Of a DNA stretch of 64,000 bases, positions 34,297-43,095 are shown one piece after another. The stretch is from RDYJ01 sp034931405 (GTDB taxonomy: Bacteria > Cyanobacteriota > Cyanobacteriia > Cyanobacteriales > Nostocaceae). Position numbers and translations under genes: made by a program. Numbering within the stretch: the first letter of the stretch is position 1; each line of letters opens with the position of its first letter. Location of the stretch: the NCBI RefSeq assembly GCF_034931405.1, contig NZ_JAYGHA010000003.1, positions 170,082 through 234,081 of the forward strand, in the 5' to 3' direction. Below the pieces are notes generated by a model. It saw only the letters and a program-made list of their open reading frames with translations. It searched no databases and was not told where the DNA came from.

Positions 34297-35517
34297 ATGA
34301 AAGCTAACCTCGTCAATCTGCCAAATTCTACACCTGCTTTTGATAGTAACGTTCCCATCGAAGATTTATCAGACACTAGTTCTGATACTTTAGAACAACT
34401 GCTTTGTCAGGAAATGCAGACTCAAGCAAAAGCTTCTACTGGCTGTGTGCAAGCTGTAGCAAAACGCATTACCAAAGAAGTAGAACGGATATGTGATAAA
34501 AGCTCCCGCATCCAAACTTCTGGGGAAGTAAGGTCTTGGCAGATTACTTTAGCAAGACATCGGTTACAAAAGTGCCTGCGTTACTATCAATTGGGTTCAA
34601 GACAAGGACGGGTGGAGTTGCATAGCAGTTTAGGTGCTATTGTTTATCGCCACGTTACTGTTGCTGGTTCGGAATTAGGTTTTGAAGCTCGCTACAATCT
34701 GATTGAAGATTTTCTCCAAGCTTTTTATATTGAAGCCATTAAAGCTTTTCGTCGGGAAAATGAATTACCTGAAGATTACACACCTCGTACTCAACTACAA
34801 TTAGCTGAGTATATGGCGTTTACAGAACAGTATGCTAAACGCCGGATTAATTTACCTGGTGGTGCGAATCAACAGTTAATTGTGTTACGCGCTCAAGGTT
34901 TTGCTCGTCGTCAACCCCAGGAAACGACTGTAGATATTGAGATGGCTGTGGATTCGGCTAAGACTGAAGAGGCAGAATCTTATCAGCGGAATTTAGCGGT
35001 GCAGCAAATTCGCTCACAAATGGTCGCTAAACCTGGTTTTGATCCTTCTGAAGAGTCGGAACGCGATCGCGTAATTACTGAGTTGATGAAATATCTGGAG
35101 TCTCAAGGTCAGTCTGACTGTATGAATTATCTATCTCTGAAACTCCAAGACCTTTCAGCGCCGGAAATTGACCAAATTTTAGGTTTAACTAGTCGTCAGC
35201 GCGATTATTTACAACAACGCTTTAAATATCACGTCGAGAAGTTTGCTAAACAACACCATTGGCAATTAGTACATCAATGGTTAGGTGCTGGTTTAGAACA
35301 TAAGTTGGGTTTATCTTCTCAGCAGTGGGATACTTTCTGGAATCAGTTGACTGAACAACAACAACAAATCTTTAAGTTAAAAACTGCGATGGAAAATGAT
35401 CAGGCGATCGCTAAAGCTGTACAATGTACCCCCAAACAGCTACAAAAACGCTGGACTCAAATGCTAGAAATAGCCTGGGCTATCCGCAATGGTCATGCTG
35501 AAGTTAAAACCAGCTGA
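34297..35517 (+). CDS. HetZ-family protein
   Basis: A 406-residue cytoplasmic protein of the HetZ family, which contains the heterocyst differentiation regulator HetZ and HetZ-related paralogues. Recognisable segments are SGEVRSWQITLARHRLQKCL, LGFEARYNLIEDFLQAFYIE, RINLPGGANQQLIVLRAQGF and, near the end, QCTPKQLQKRWTQMLEIAW, which looks like a helix-turn-helix. No patU genes follow, unlike the classical hetZ locus, so this is more likely the paralogue than hetZ itself. AGGAAAAGTC precedes ATG 34297. HetZ acts early in heterocyst commitment; the role of this copy is inferred only from family membership. Confidence 0.78.
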   Translation: MKANLVNLPNSTPAFDSNVPIEDLSDTSSDTLEQLLCQEMQTQAKASTGCVQAVAKRITKEVERICDKSSRIQTSGEVRSWQITLARHRLQKCLRYYQLGSRQGRVELHSSLGAIVYRHVTVAGSELGFEARYNLIEDFLQAFYIEAIKAFRRENELPEDYTPRTQLQLAEYMAFTEQYAKRRINLPGGANQQLIVLRAQGFARRQPQETTVDIEMAVDSAKTEEAESYQRNLAVQQIRSQMVAKPGFDPSEESERDRVITELMKYLESQGQSDCMNYLSLKLQDLSAPEIDQILGLTSRQRDYLQQRFKYHVEKFAKQHHWQLVHQWLGAGLEHKLGLSSQQWDTFWNQLTEQQQQIFKLKTAMENDQAIAKAVQCTPKQLQKRWTQMLEIAWAIRNGHAEVKTS

Positions 35518-35688
35518 CGCTAAGGTGAAATTGCTAAATTTATCTGAATACCTTACAACCTCATACACCTGTTCTTACAACATAACAATCTCCTCTATTT
35601 CTCCCCCAATCACGGGAGAATTAGAGAAGTAGTTATCTAAATTAAAAATTAAATTAAAAATTGTTTTCGTCTTAAAATCTTTCATCAT

Positions 35689-36516
35689 CTAATAAGAAGT
35701 TACTAAAACCTCATTAATATTACCACGCTTTTTAGCATTGGCATTAATTGACCTGGCGGCTGATATGGTATGAATCTTGAAACTACTATAAATCTCACGA
35801 ATAAAATCACAATCAGAATTAGAAAGCATCACTTTCACTCCGCGTTCTGCTAATTCCACAAATACATCTCTTAATTGTTTTTGCTGTTCTTCCCCAAATA
35901 AATATTTACTATAAGCTGTAAAATTGCTTGTTACACTCAGAGGATGATAGGGGGGATCAAAAAACACAAAATCATTACTATTTGTTGCATAATTCAAAAC
36001 TTCTGTAAAATCTGCGTTTTGAATGTCTGCTGTAGCAAGTGCTTTTGATGCAACTCTTAAGATATCTTCTTGACAAATACCAGGATTTTGATATCTACCC
36101 AATGGCACGTTAAATTTTCCTTGAGAATTGACTCGATAAAGACCATTAAAACAAGTTTTATTCAAATAAATAAACCGAGCCGCTTTTTCTAAATTCGTGC
36201 CTTCGGGATAGGAACGTACATCATAATAATAATCTCGATCATGTTGTTGTTTGTGTTCTTTTAATCGAGTAATTAATTCTTCAACACTATCTCTAACACA
36301 GCGATAAGTAATAATTAAATCAGCATTAATATCTGTTAAAATGGCTTTCGGTGGTTGCAGATGAAAAAAAACTGCCCCTCCACCTAAAAAGGGTTCATAG
36401 TAAGTCTGGAAATTTTTGGGAAAATATTGTTGATATTGCGGAATTAACCTACTTTTACCCCCCGCCCACTTCAAAAAAGGACGTGGCTTAGTTTCCTTAG
36501 AGATTTGACTTATCAT
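35689..36516 (-). CDS. dam: Dam-family DNA adenine methylase
   Basis: A 275-residue alpha-class (D12) adenine methyltransferase. The SAM-binding FLKWAGGKSRLIPQ is at residues about 14-27, followed by YYEPFLGGGAVFF, the target-region YLNKTCFNGLYRVN and catalytic FFDPPYHPLS, with a C-terminal VMLSNSDCDFI. Dam enzymes methylate N6 of adenine in GATC. No restriction endonuclease lies beside it, so it is a solitary methylase; Nostoc strains are known to be GATC-methylated. The specificity is inferred from family. Start ATG at 36516. Confidence 0.92.
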   Translation of the reverse strand: MISQISKETKPRPFLKWAGGKSRLIPQYQQYFPKNFQTYYEPFLGGGAVFFHLQPPKAILTDINADLIITYRCVRDSVEELITRLKEHKQQHDRDYYYDVRSYPEGTNLEKAARFIYLNKTCFNGLYRVNSQGKFNVPLGRYQNPGICQEDILRVASKALATADIQNADFTEVLNYATNSNDFVFFDPPYHPLSVTSNFTAYSKYLFGEEQQKQLRDVFVELAERGVKVMLSNSDCDFIREIYSSFKIHTISAARSINANAKKRGNINEVLVTSY

Positions 36517-36668
36517 TTATTGTATGATTAAACTAAAACTCAGCTGCTTAATAACTAACGAATCATATTTTATATGAATTGAGCGATTTTCTACCCTATA
36601 GATTACAATTAAGTTAAATAAGCACCTGAAAACAAACTACAGTTTATAACAAGGCAGTCTATATTCAA

Positions 36669-36875
36669 ATGTTTGACGGATTTTGGGATAACGTATTTCG
36701 CTACCCTCGGTACTTGATTACTATTGTCTTAGGTCTTTTTCTGAATACCTTTGAGCCATTAAGACCACTATTAAAACGCCCAGTCACCTTAATAGCCCTT
36801 GTAGGTTTATTTGCGGGTAGTCTGTTCTTTCTGACGCTCACTCTCCGGGCAATGCTAGGCTTGAGTACAATCTAA
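36669..36875 (+). CDS. DUF751 / Ycf33-like small membrane protein
   Basis: A 68-residue protein with FDGFWDNVFRYPRYLITIVLG at the N-terminus (in parts: FWDNVFRYPRYL, ITIVLGLFLN) and two hydrophobic helices (about 17-27 and 42-62). This is the DUF751 family, related to plastid Ycf33, found across cyanobacteria and algal plastids; function unknown, probably thylakoid or plasma membrane. It is 115 bp upstream of rbfA on the same strand, an arrangement that I recall from other cyanobacteria. Confidence 0.85.
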   Translation: MFDGFWDNVFRYPRYLITIVLGLFLNTFEPLRPLLKRPVTLIALVGLFAGSLFFLTLTLRAMLGLSTI

Positions 36876-36990
36876 ACCAGAACTTTTCTAGGGTTTAGCC
36901 ATCAGGATAATTGCTGTTAATTCTACAAATATTTTCCTGAATTTGCATCTATATCATATCGTACAACCTCTGTGAGAAGGCGGAATTTAT

Positions 36991-37389
36991 ATGGCTACAA
37001 ATCGCCGCGTTTCCCGCGTTGCTGAATTAATTAAACGGGAAATTAGCCAAATGTTGGTCAACGGTATTAAGGATGACCGTGTGGGTACGGGAATGGTCAG
37101 TGTCACTGACGTAGATGTTTCTGGTGATTTGCAACACGCTAAAATCTTCGTCAGCATTTATGGAACCCAGGAAGCTAAGGCTGAAACAATGGCGGGTTTA
37201 AAGTCAGCCACTGGTTATGTCCGCAGTGAACTAGGTGCTAGGGTTAGACTGCGACGCACGCCAGAAGTCATCTTTGTTGAAGATATCTCTCTCGAACGAG
37301 GTACTAAAGTGCTGAGTTTATTAAACCAACTCCAGCAAGATCGTCCACCAGAAAGCACCGAAGAAGATGAGGAAGATTTTCCCCAATAG
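36991..37389 (+). CDS. rbfA: 30S ribosome-binding factor A
   Basis: RbfA is a KH-like cold-shock and ribosome maturation factor that binds the 30S subunit near helix 1 of 16S rRNA. The 132-residue product has NRRVSRVAELIKREISQML, VSVTDVDVSGDLQHAKIFVS (split around VTDVDVSGDL), a helix with YVRSELGARVRLRRTPEV, and an acidic C-terminal tail (ESTEEDEEDFPQ). Length is typical for cyanobacteria. It partners functionally with Era, which is encoded elsewhere in this window. Confidence 0.95.
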   Translation: MATNRRVSRVAELIKREISQMLVNGIKDDRVGTGMVSVTDVDVSGDLQHAKIFVSIYGTQEAKAETMAGLKSATGYVRSELGARVRLRRTPEVIFVEDISLERGTKVLSLLNQLQQDRPPESTEEDEEDFPQ

Positions 37390-37427
37390 TTAACTTTAAC
37401 TTAACCTGTTCTACAACACGAAATGGC

Positions 37428-37458
37428 GTAGAGGTAAGGTACAATGCTAAACCTCTAC
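37428..37458 (+). terminator. stem-loop after rbfA
   Basis: GTAGAGGT (37428-37435) and ACCTCTAC (37451-37458) form an 8-bp stem with a 15-nt loop, 38 bp downstream of rbfA. No strong U-tract follows. Confidence 0.45.
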
Positions 37459-37728
37459 AGCTAACAAGTATATAATTATGCTAATTAAAAATTCAAATTT
37501 TTAATTTTAAATTGGAAAAGGCTATTTTATAAGGGTTTCAAGTTTAAAGCTACTACATTATTTTTAGACCGAGTATAATATTTATTTTCTGGAATGATAT
37601 GATAAGTTGTTAAGTAGTTGGATTATTACTTGCTGTATAAAATATGGCAATTTTTATGAAATACTAGGATGACAGATTAAAAAATTATTAACAGATGGTG
37701 GCTATAAAAATTAGTGGTGTAATTTAGC

Positions 37729-37750
37729 CATGGTGACACCATGCTTTTTT
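37729..37750 (+). terminator. terminator-like dyad with U-tract
   Basis: Palindrome CATGGTGACACCATG followed by CTTTTTTAATTT. It is 340 bp beyond rbfA with no annotated gene directly upstream. It may end a long rbfA 3' UTR or a small RNA. Confidence 0.4.
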
Positions 37751-38034
37751 AATTTGGTATAACTTGAGTTTTTTATACCCTATTTTAGGCGTAAAACTAC
37801 TTGCTTGTTTTTTGGCGAAATTAATCACATTATAGAGAGAAAAGTCTTAACAGTGATGATTGAGTGGCTAATTTTTCTTATACAAACCATTAGAAAATAC
37901 TAGATGAAACTGTAACTATAGATATATAGATATAAAAGTGTTAAACCTGTTAATTAATTAGTACCCACAAGTTATTCCCGTTAACCAACAGTTAACGCCC
38001 TTGGGATTCACAATTTGAACCGGAGTGAGGATTA

Positions 38035-38172
38035 ATGTTATCTTTCCTTGACAAACTTAACATTTCTTTAGATAATTTACAGATATGTAGCGTCAAAATG
38101 ATAATAGTTCCGTATAGCAAACTACAAAACCTAGCCACAGGTCTAATTATTGCCATCTTTGTTCCTAATTAA
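38035..38172 (+). CDS. possible 45-residue small protein
   Basis: ATG 38035 follows GTGAGGATTA (GAGG at about 6-nt spacing). The 45-codon frame encodes MLSFLDKLNISLDNL, then a weakly hydrophobic end (LATGLIIAIFVPN). It lies 43 bp before the next gene. No family recognised, and the codon use gives weak support. It could be a leader peptide or a chance frame. Confidence 0.25.
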   Translation: MLSFLDKLNISLDNLQICSVKMIIVPYSKLQNLATGLIIAIFVPN

Positions 38173-38214
38173 TATTGGGAATACTATCTAAATGTAAATT
38201 TGTGAGTAAAAACA

Positions 38215-38451
38215 ATGAGTGTGAATACGGTGCCTTCTATCAATTACTACTCTCTGAACGTCATCCAGGACGAAGCACGTCAACTGGTGCAAAGGGGAAT
38301 GTTGAGCCGTCAACAACCAATATATACACTTTGCCAATACATTCCAGCTAGAGAGTGGGTTTGCGTTGAATGTGAATTGGAAAAATGTGACTTTTTGCTG
38401 CGCGATCGCATTGGAGATCTAATTGGTCGTGAAGAATGGGAGAACGACTAA
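38215..38451 (+). CDS. DUF4327 family protein
   Basis: The 78-residue product is nearly all family core: YYSLNVIQDEARQLVQRGML, QPIYTLCQYIPAREWVCVEC (in parts) and FLLRDRIGDLIGREEWEND. As I recall, the DUF4327 family is restricted to cyanobacteria and very strongly conserved. The two cysteines in CVECELEKC (three in total with LCQY) could bind metal, but that is speculation. Function unknown. A transcription terminator lies about 250 bp downstream. Confidence 0.85.
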   Translation: MSVNTVPSINYYSLNVIQDEARQLVQRGMLSRQQPIYTLCQYIPAREWVCVECELEKCDFLLRDRIGDLIGREEWEND

Positions 38452-38826
38452 TCAAGAGTTTGTTTTGGATTGGATGTTGATTTTTGATGTGTGGATTTGA
38501 GCAGAAATATTAAACGTCAGATTTGAGAGTTAATCTCTGAAATTTTGGCTAATATTTCCTGATCCATCATCTTTTATTACCTATGAACACAGAATAACTA
38601 CAGTCTGAATTTATACTACTTTTCCAGTAAGCGATATTGACAATGGCCTACGCCAGATGATCGTGATTTTGAATAAGTAGTCATTATTTTATTTATGCTT
38701 GTCCAGAGTTCATAACTTTGGACAAGTATATTTTTTGGGAAGACTCCAGAAGTCAGGAGTTATAAGAAGATGTTTCCCTATTTCCTTCTGGACGAATTAG
38801 TAATTATGTGGTCATAGTCAATTCAT
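38452..38826. other. intergenic region between DUF4327 and hypothetical gene
   Basis: 375 bp without a gene, containing a strong terminator at 38698-38737. The terminator is far from the nearest upstream stop codon (38451). Confidence 0.4.
38698..38737 (+). terminator. rho-independent terminator
   Basis: CTTGTCCA (38698-38705) and TGGACAAG (38719-38726) give an 8-bp stem with a 13-nt loop, then TATATTTTTT. The orientation is + strand. It would end the DUF4327 transcript after a 250-nt 3' region, or an unannotated small RNA. Confidence 0.7.
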
Positions 38827-39180
38827 TTACCCCACTTGTTCTAAATATTGGTTAATATCCTCAATCATGCGAGTCAGTTCAGCTTCTGTAGTTAAGCGAA
38901 TACCGACATTGCGGATAGTCAACAGCACTTTAGCTGCAAAAGGGGTAGGCCAAATATTGGGGTTGCAGAAAATTTCTAAAAAGATATCCCCAGTGTAGCG
39001 ATACTCCAAAGGAGGTTGGGGAGTGACTTTACCAGTAATTGGGGTGGGTTTAGCGGCCACAGCTTTAAGACTCAGCATTAATTGATCTATTGCTGCCTTT
39101 AATTCTCGTGCTGCTGGGGCTGAAAAACTGAAAGAAACAGAACCATCACCCAGGTTCAGTGTCATAGGGGTAGAAGACAT
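38827..39180 (-). CDS. conserved hypothetical protein (117 aa)
   Basis: A 117-residue soluble protein: a beta-rich N-terminus (MTLNLGDGSVSFSFS), a helix AARELKAAIDQLMLSLKAV, a Pro/Thr linker (AKPTPITGKVTPQPP), then LEYRYTGDIFLEIFCNPNIW and a C-terminal helix LTRMIEDINQYLEQ. I do not recognise a characterised family; the sequence has normal codon use and a defined fold pattern. It is monocistronic, with a terminator region on its 3' side. Function unknown. Confidence 0.75.
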   Translation of the reverse strand: MSSTPMTLNLGDGSVSFSFSAPAARELKAAIDQLMLSLKAVAAKPTPITGKVTPQPPLEYRYTGDIFLEIFCNPNIWPTPFAAKVLLTIRNVGIRLTTEAELTRMIEDINQYLEQVG

Positions 39181-39522
39181 AGTGCTTTTTGATTAAAACT
39201 TCTTGGTAACTAAATATCTTACCGGATGGGGAGAAATGAATTCATAATTGATAATTTCTATTAAGAGTTTTCTTTTACCACAACAAGATCCTTAATCTCT
39301 GATGGAAAAAGGGGATAGGAGCTTGATGATTGTGATCTTTTCTAAATAAATTGGGATTATCACTGATTTTAGTTAAAATAAATCTCAATAAATTGGCAAA
39401 AAATTAGAGATTATCGAGAGACTTATTCCTGACTATGTAAGACTTTTATACATTTAATTCGTATTTATTTGTCCTTGATGTTTTACAGTAGAAGTCATAG
39501 AACATCTTTTGATAAATTTTTT

Positions 39523-40431
39523 ATGACTTACGACAACCGCGCCGAAGTGCGAAAGGTTTTAATTATTACCCTTTTGCTCAATTTATTCGTCATGGGATTA
39601 AAAGCCTTTGTGGGTTATTCGACAGGTTCTTTAAGCCTGTTCGCTGACGCATTACATAGTGTGACAGATAGTGCCAACAATGTTTTAGGATTAATTGCCA
39701 GTAGATTTTCTTCACCACTACCGGATCGGGAGCATCCCTACGGACACCATAAATTTGAAGCTGTGGGTGCTTTGGGAATAGCTGCTTTTTTAGGGATAGC
39801 CTGTTTTGAAATTCTCCAAGGGGCTATAGAACGAATTTTTAAAGGTGGTTCACTTGTAAAAGTTTCGACTTCTGAGTTGTGGATATTATTAATTGTGCTA
39901 GGGGTAAATATTTTTGTCGCGTTTTATGAGCGTGGTGTGGGTAAGCGGGTAGGTAGTTCAATTTTAATTGCTGATGCTACACATACGATGAGTGATGTAT
40001 GGGTGACTATCTCCGTGCTTGCGGGGTTGATTGGGATTTGGTGGCTAAATTTTCAATGGTTAGATGTGGTGTTAGCTTTTCCGGTGGCTTTGTTAGTATT
40101 TTGGAGTGGGTGGTCGGTTTTAAAAGAGAATTTACCTTGGTTGGTAGATCAGATGGCGATCGCTCCTGAAACTATTCATGCGATCGCCGTTTCTGTACCG
40201 GGTGTAATCAATTGCCATGATATTGCTTCTCGTGGTGTTCTCGGCCGCCAAGTTTTCATTGAAATGCACTTAATAGTAGATGCACCAGATGTAGAAACTG
40301 CTCACCGAATTACCGAAGAAGTAGAAAGTTACTTAGAAGCAAAGTTTAGTCCAGTCAGGATTATTATTCACGTTGAACCACCAGCATACAAGTCTGAAAG
40401 TATTAGCTTTGAAAATGAAGCAACATCATAA
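39523..40431 (+). CDS. cation diffusion facilitator (CDF) metal exporter
   Basis: A CDF transporter with six transmembrane helices. The metal-binding pairs are in TM2 (LFADALHSVTDS, D-x3-D region) and TM5 (LIADATHTMSDV). The cytosolic C-terminal domain with HDIASRGVLGRQVFIEMHLIV and a final IIIHVEPP is the usual dimerisation domain. It exports Zn, Fe, Mn or Co in exchange for protons; the metal cannot be assigned. The frame is open back to ATG 39478 and TTG 39469, but conservation starts at MTYDNRAEVRKVL, so 39523 is chosen. The 3' end is 28 bp before an assembly gap. Confidence 0.9.
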   Translation: MTYDNRAEVRKVLIITLLLNLFVMGLKAFVGYSTGSLSLFADALHSVTDSANNVLGLIASRFSSPLPDREHPYGHHKFEAVGALGIAAFLGIACFEILQGAIERIFKGGSLVKVSTSELWILLIVLGVNIFVAFYERGVGKRVGSSILIADATHTMSDVWVTISVLAGLIGIWWLNFQWLDVVLAFPVALLVFWSGWSVLKENLPWLVDQMAIAPETIHAIAVSVPGVINCHDIASRGVLGRQVFIEMHLIVDAPDVETAHRITEEVESYLEAKFSPVRIIIHVEPPAYKSESISFENEATS

Positions 40432-40459
40432 TTTTTCATTTACCTCAATTACAAAAGAA

Positions 40460-40717
40460 NNNNNNNNNNNNNNNNNNNNNNNNNNNNNNNNNNNNNNNNN
40501 NNNNNNNNNNNNNNNNNNNNNNNNNNNNNNNNNNNNNNNNNNNNNNNNNNNNNNNNNNNNNNNNNNNNNNNNNNNNNNNNNNNNNNNNNNNNNNNNNNNN
40601 NNNNNNNNNNNNNNNNNNNNNNNNNNNNNNNNNNNNNNNNNNNNNNNNNNNNNNNNNNNNNNNNNNNNNNNNNNNNNNNNNNNNNNNNNNNNNNNNNNNN
40701 NNNNNNNNNNNNNNNNN
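40460..40717. other. assembly gap (258 N)
   Basis: Undetermined bases between the CDF gene and a response-regulator gene. The right edge begins with tgttccctc, an STRR-type unit, so the gap probably contains tandem repeats. Confidence 0.99.
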
Positions 40718-40734
40718 TGTTCCCTCTGAATAGA

Positions 40735-41139
40735 TTAACACTTAGAAAATGTGACTAAATTGGCGATAATTTCTACTAATTCATCAGGTTCAACAGGTTT
40801 AGCTATATGTTTCTGAAAACCAGCTTGTAAGGCGCAAACACGATCCTCACTATCTGCGTAAGCAGTTAAAGCAACAGCCGGTACTCTTCCACCTTGATTT
40901 GCTTTGAGCGATCGCACTTTGCGAATAAAAGTATAGCCATCTTCATCAGGCATGGCAATATCACAGATTAAAGCATCTGGTTTAAATTTGGGTAGTATTT
41001 CTAAAGCTAATGCTGCTGATGAAACGGCTTTAACAATTGCTCCATCTAATTCTAATACCGCAGTAATGTAAAAGCAGCTATCATCATCATCATCAATCAC
41101 AAGAATGTGTAAGCCAGTCAGAGGAAGATCAGCCTGCAT
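40735..41139 (-). CDS. stand-alone receiver-domain response regulator
   Basis: A single CheY-like receiver of 134 residues: LHILVIDDDDDSCFY with the acidic pocket, ALICDIAMPDEDGY with the phospho-Asp, VALTAYA with the switch Thr, and HIAKPVEP with the Lys. There is no output domain. The wording resembles receivers that end hybrid histidine kinases, but this gene is independent. The frame is open upstream to 41211, but GGAG at 8-nt spacing before ATG 41139 and the start of homology (MQADLPLTGLH) favour the shorter form. No partner kinase is adjacent. Confidence 0.88.
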   Translation of the reverse strand: MQADLPLTGLHILVIDDDDDSCFYITAVLELDGAIVKAVSSAALALEILPKFKPDALICDIAMPDEDGYTFIRKVRSLKANQGGRVPAVALTAYADSEDRVCALQAGFQKHIAKPVEPDELVEIIANLVTFSKC

Positions 41140-41473
41140 AATATCTCCATTAGTGTTGAGAATTGAAAGAAATATCTTCAAAAAACTTCTTTTACTATCC
41201 TCATTCACCATACCAATGCTAATTTTACCGCGCTCAACATAATTTATTACTGTTAATTACTTTTCTTTATCTAATAGTAACCGCCAGCTTTATTAACAAT
41301 GAACTGGAAAATCATGATAATATTTATTATTTTGAATAATTTGGTATTTTTATCACTTTTTCTCCCAATTTTTAATTTAAAAAAATTTACTTAACTTTAG
41401 AAAAATATATAATGTAGGGACTGTCTAGGAAGCATTCAGTTAAGTTTTAAAACATCCTTTAACTTCATAACTA

Positions 41474-41953
41474 TTACATGATGGTTTTTAAATTCATACC
41501 AACTTCATCGTCATCTAAACGAGAGTGAAGTAAATTCAAACTTTCACCAGAATTCAACCAGCCAGATATGCTTGTTTTAGAATAAAAACAGATAGAGGTG
41601 CAAGTTTCATCAATTCTAACTGCGGTTAATCCCGGTAATCCGGCTGCTTCTAACTTTTCATATATCCAAGCGGCAATATTTTCACTGGTTGGTGATTCTA
41701 AACCGGTAGATTCATTTAAATAATAGTGATCTAAATAATTTTCTAGCAAGGGTTTAAGATATTTTTGGATATCTGAATAGTCCATCACCATGCCTTGTTT
41801 AGCACCTTTTTCTTCTAAGTAATTACCAGACACATAGACGAATCCACGCCAACTGTGTCCATGCAATCGAGCGCATTTACCATCATGGTAAGGTAATTTA
41901 TGTGCTGCTTCAAATCGGAATTCTTTTGCCAGTACCCACTGATTATTAGTCAT
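41474..41953 (-). CDS. queD: 6-carboxytetrahydropterin synthase QueD
   Basis: QueD converts dihydroneopterin triphosphate to 6-carboxytetrahydropterin, the second step of 7-deazaguanine (queuosine precursor) synthesis. The 159-residue product has the zinc ligands in FRFEAAHKLPYHDGKCARLHGHSW (His in AAHK; CARLHGHSW), then MVMDYSD and PTSENIAAWIYEKL with the catalytic region. Its start codon overlaps the stop of queE by 4 bp (ATGA), so the two are translationally coupled. Confidence 0.94.
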   Translation of the reverse strand: MTNNQWVLAKEFRFEAAHKLPYHDGKCARLHGHSWRGFVYVSGNYLEEKGAKQGMVMDYSDIQKYLKPLLENYLDHYYLNESTGLESPTSENIAAWIYEKLEAAGLPGLTAVRIDETCTSICFYSKTSISGWLNSGESLNLLHSRLDDDEVGMNLKTIM

Positions 41954-42576
41954 TGTACACCTATATATTTATGTGTTTGTAAAGAAAGTTTGTAATCAGC
42001 TTTTTGTTGTAATAATTGCAAAATTAGAGGTAGTGATTTTGATAAGCTATTCCACTCAGGTTGTAGGTAAACACAGAGTTTAGGGTGAGCAGATAGATGT
42101 TGTTGGTAAAAATCAACTTCTCTACCTGTTTCTATTACTATCTTAACTTCATTAGCTCGACTCCAAAACTGGCTAATTACTGGATATTTAGGGTTAATAT
42201 GTTCCTTGGGAGATAAAGTAATCCAAGCATCTGGGGAAACTTCTTGCCAAAAAGAACCTGATGTTTCAATATTAACCTGTTTACCTGCGGCTAACAAAGC
42301 TTGAACTAATTCAGGTAAATGCTTTTGAATGAATGGTTCTCCACCACTTATCACTACTCTTGGAGATTTTAATTCTGCTAAAAGTTCACTAATAGAACGT
42401 TCTTGTCGTGGTAAATTAGCTCCCCCATCAGCATAACCAGTATCGCACCAAGGACAGCGGACTGGACACCCAGACAAGCGGATAAAATCTACTAAAGAAC
42501 CAGTCCAATATCCCTCTCCCTGAACTGTACTTTGAAAAGTTTCATGGATGGGTAGCTTAATTTCTAAAATTGACAT
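41950..42576 (-). CDS. queE: 7-carboxy-7-deazaguanine synthase QueE
   Basis: A radical-SAM enzyme that contracts CPH4 (the QueD product) to 7-carboxy-7-deazaguanine. The 208-residue product has PIHETFQSTVQGEGYWTG at the start and the cluster cysteines C37, C41 and C44 (SGCPVRCPWCD, a CxxxCxxC arrangement), followed by VVISGGEPF and NIETSGSF. It is on the short side, as in cyanobacterial and some other QueE proteins. It overlaps queD and lies downstream of the decayed restriction locus. The product may serve tRNA queuosine; no dpd DNA-modification genes are visible. Confidence 0.94.
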   Translation of the reverse strand: MSILEIKLPIHETFQSTVQGEGYWTGSLVDFIRLSGCPVRCPWCDTGYADGGANLPRQERSISELLAELKSPRVVISGGEPFIQKHLPELVQALLAAGKQVNIETSGSFWQEVSPDAWITLSPKEHINPKYPVISQFWSRANEVKIVIETGREVDFYQQHLSAHPKLCVYLQPEWNSLSKSLPLILQLLQQKADYKLSLQTHKYIGVQ

Positions 42577-42817
42577 TTCTCAAATCTCTCACTTATTTGA
42601 TTAGATGGATTATAAAATTAAATGAATAGTTAGTAATTGAATGATAAAATATTGTCAAGCCAGTTTTATTAGGGGCATTTGAAATCAATAAACTAACTAT
42701 TAACTATAATTATAATTATTTTTAATAATTCATGAAAAATATTAATCACGGTGAGGTTCGTAATATCTAACCTGACTGTATTTTAAATATAAAATAGAAA
42801 TCTTATAGTTTTCGAGG
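42577..42817. other. intergenic region between queE and R-M relic
   Basis: Very AT-rich 240 bp without a recognisable gene; it may include further eroded sequence of the restriction gene fragment. Confidence 0.3.
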
Positions 42818-43095
42818 TCAGACCAAAAACAATCTTTCAATAGGGGAGAGGAAAAAGTTATTACAAGTAGAGTTTATTGATATCAGATGTTCTCTTTGTC
42901 TCATTAAAAGTGCTGTATATTGTGCGCCTTCATAATCTTCATAGCCATTTTTAATATGAAATTCTTTTTGTAAATAATCTTCAATTAAGACATATATAGC
43001 ATAGTGATTTGCAAAGCTGGCTCTTGATTTTGAACCACGATTTGCAGCCTTAGTTTTAATATTTATATACTGTAGTAATTGACTGTTACTTAAAA
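42818..43095 (-). pseudogene. restriction endonuclease fragment (decayed)
   Basis: Reading the minus strand, the frame ends at TGA (42820-42818) and contains NIKTKAANRGSKSRASFANH, then YAIYVLIEDYLQKEF and YEDYEGAQYTALLMRQRE. This resembles the N-terminal region of some type II restriction endonucleases that sit beside beta-class methyltransferases. That assignment is from recall of the NRGSKSR-x-SFANHYA wording. The frame has no start codon, is out of phase with the methyltransferase fragment next to it, and stops prematurely after an unrelated tail (SINSTCNNFFLSPIERL). It is a pseudogene. Confidence 0.55.

Larger units (their letters stand above)
37459..38214. other. long AT-rich intergenic region
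   Basis: Roughly 750 bp with no gene of normal size. It includes a perfect dyad CATGGTG-a-CACCATG at 37729-37743 directly followed by CTTTTTT (terminator-like on the + strand), and a 45-codon frame from ATG 38035. The remainder is over 65 percent AT. A regulatory RNA cannot be excluded, given the terminator-like end. Confidence 0.4.

Noticed and set aside
34109..34300. 63-codon + strand frame ending at the HetZ-family start
   Set aside because: No ribosome site, no recognisable sequence; it spans the leader of the next gene.
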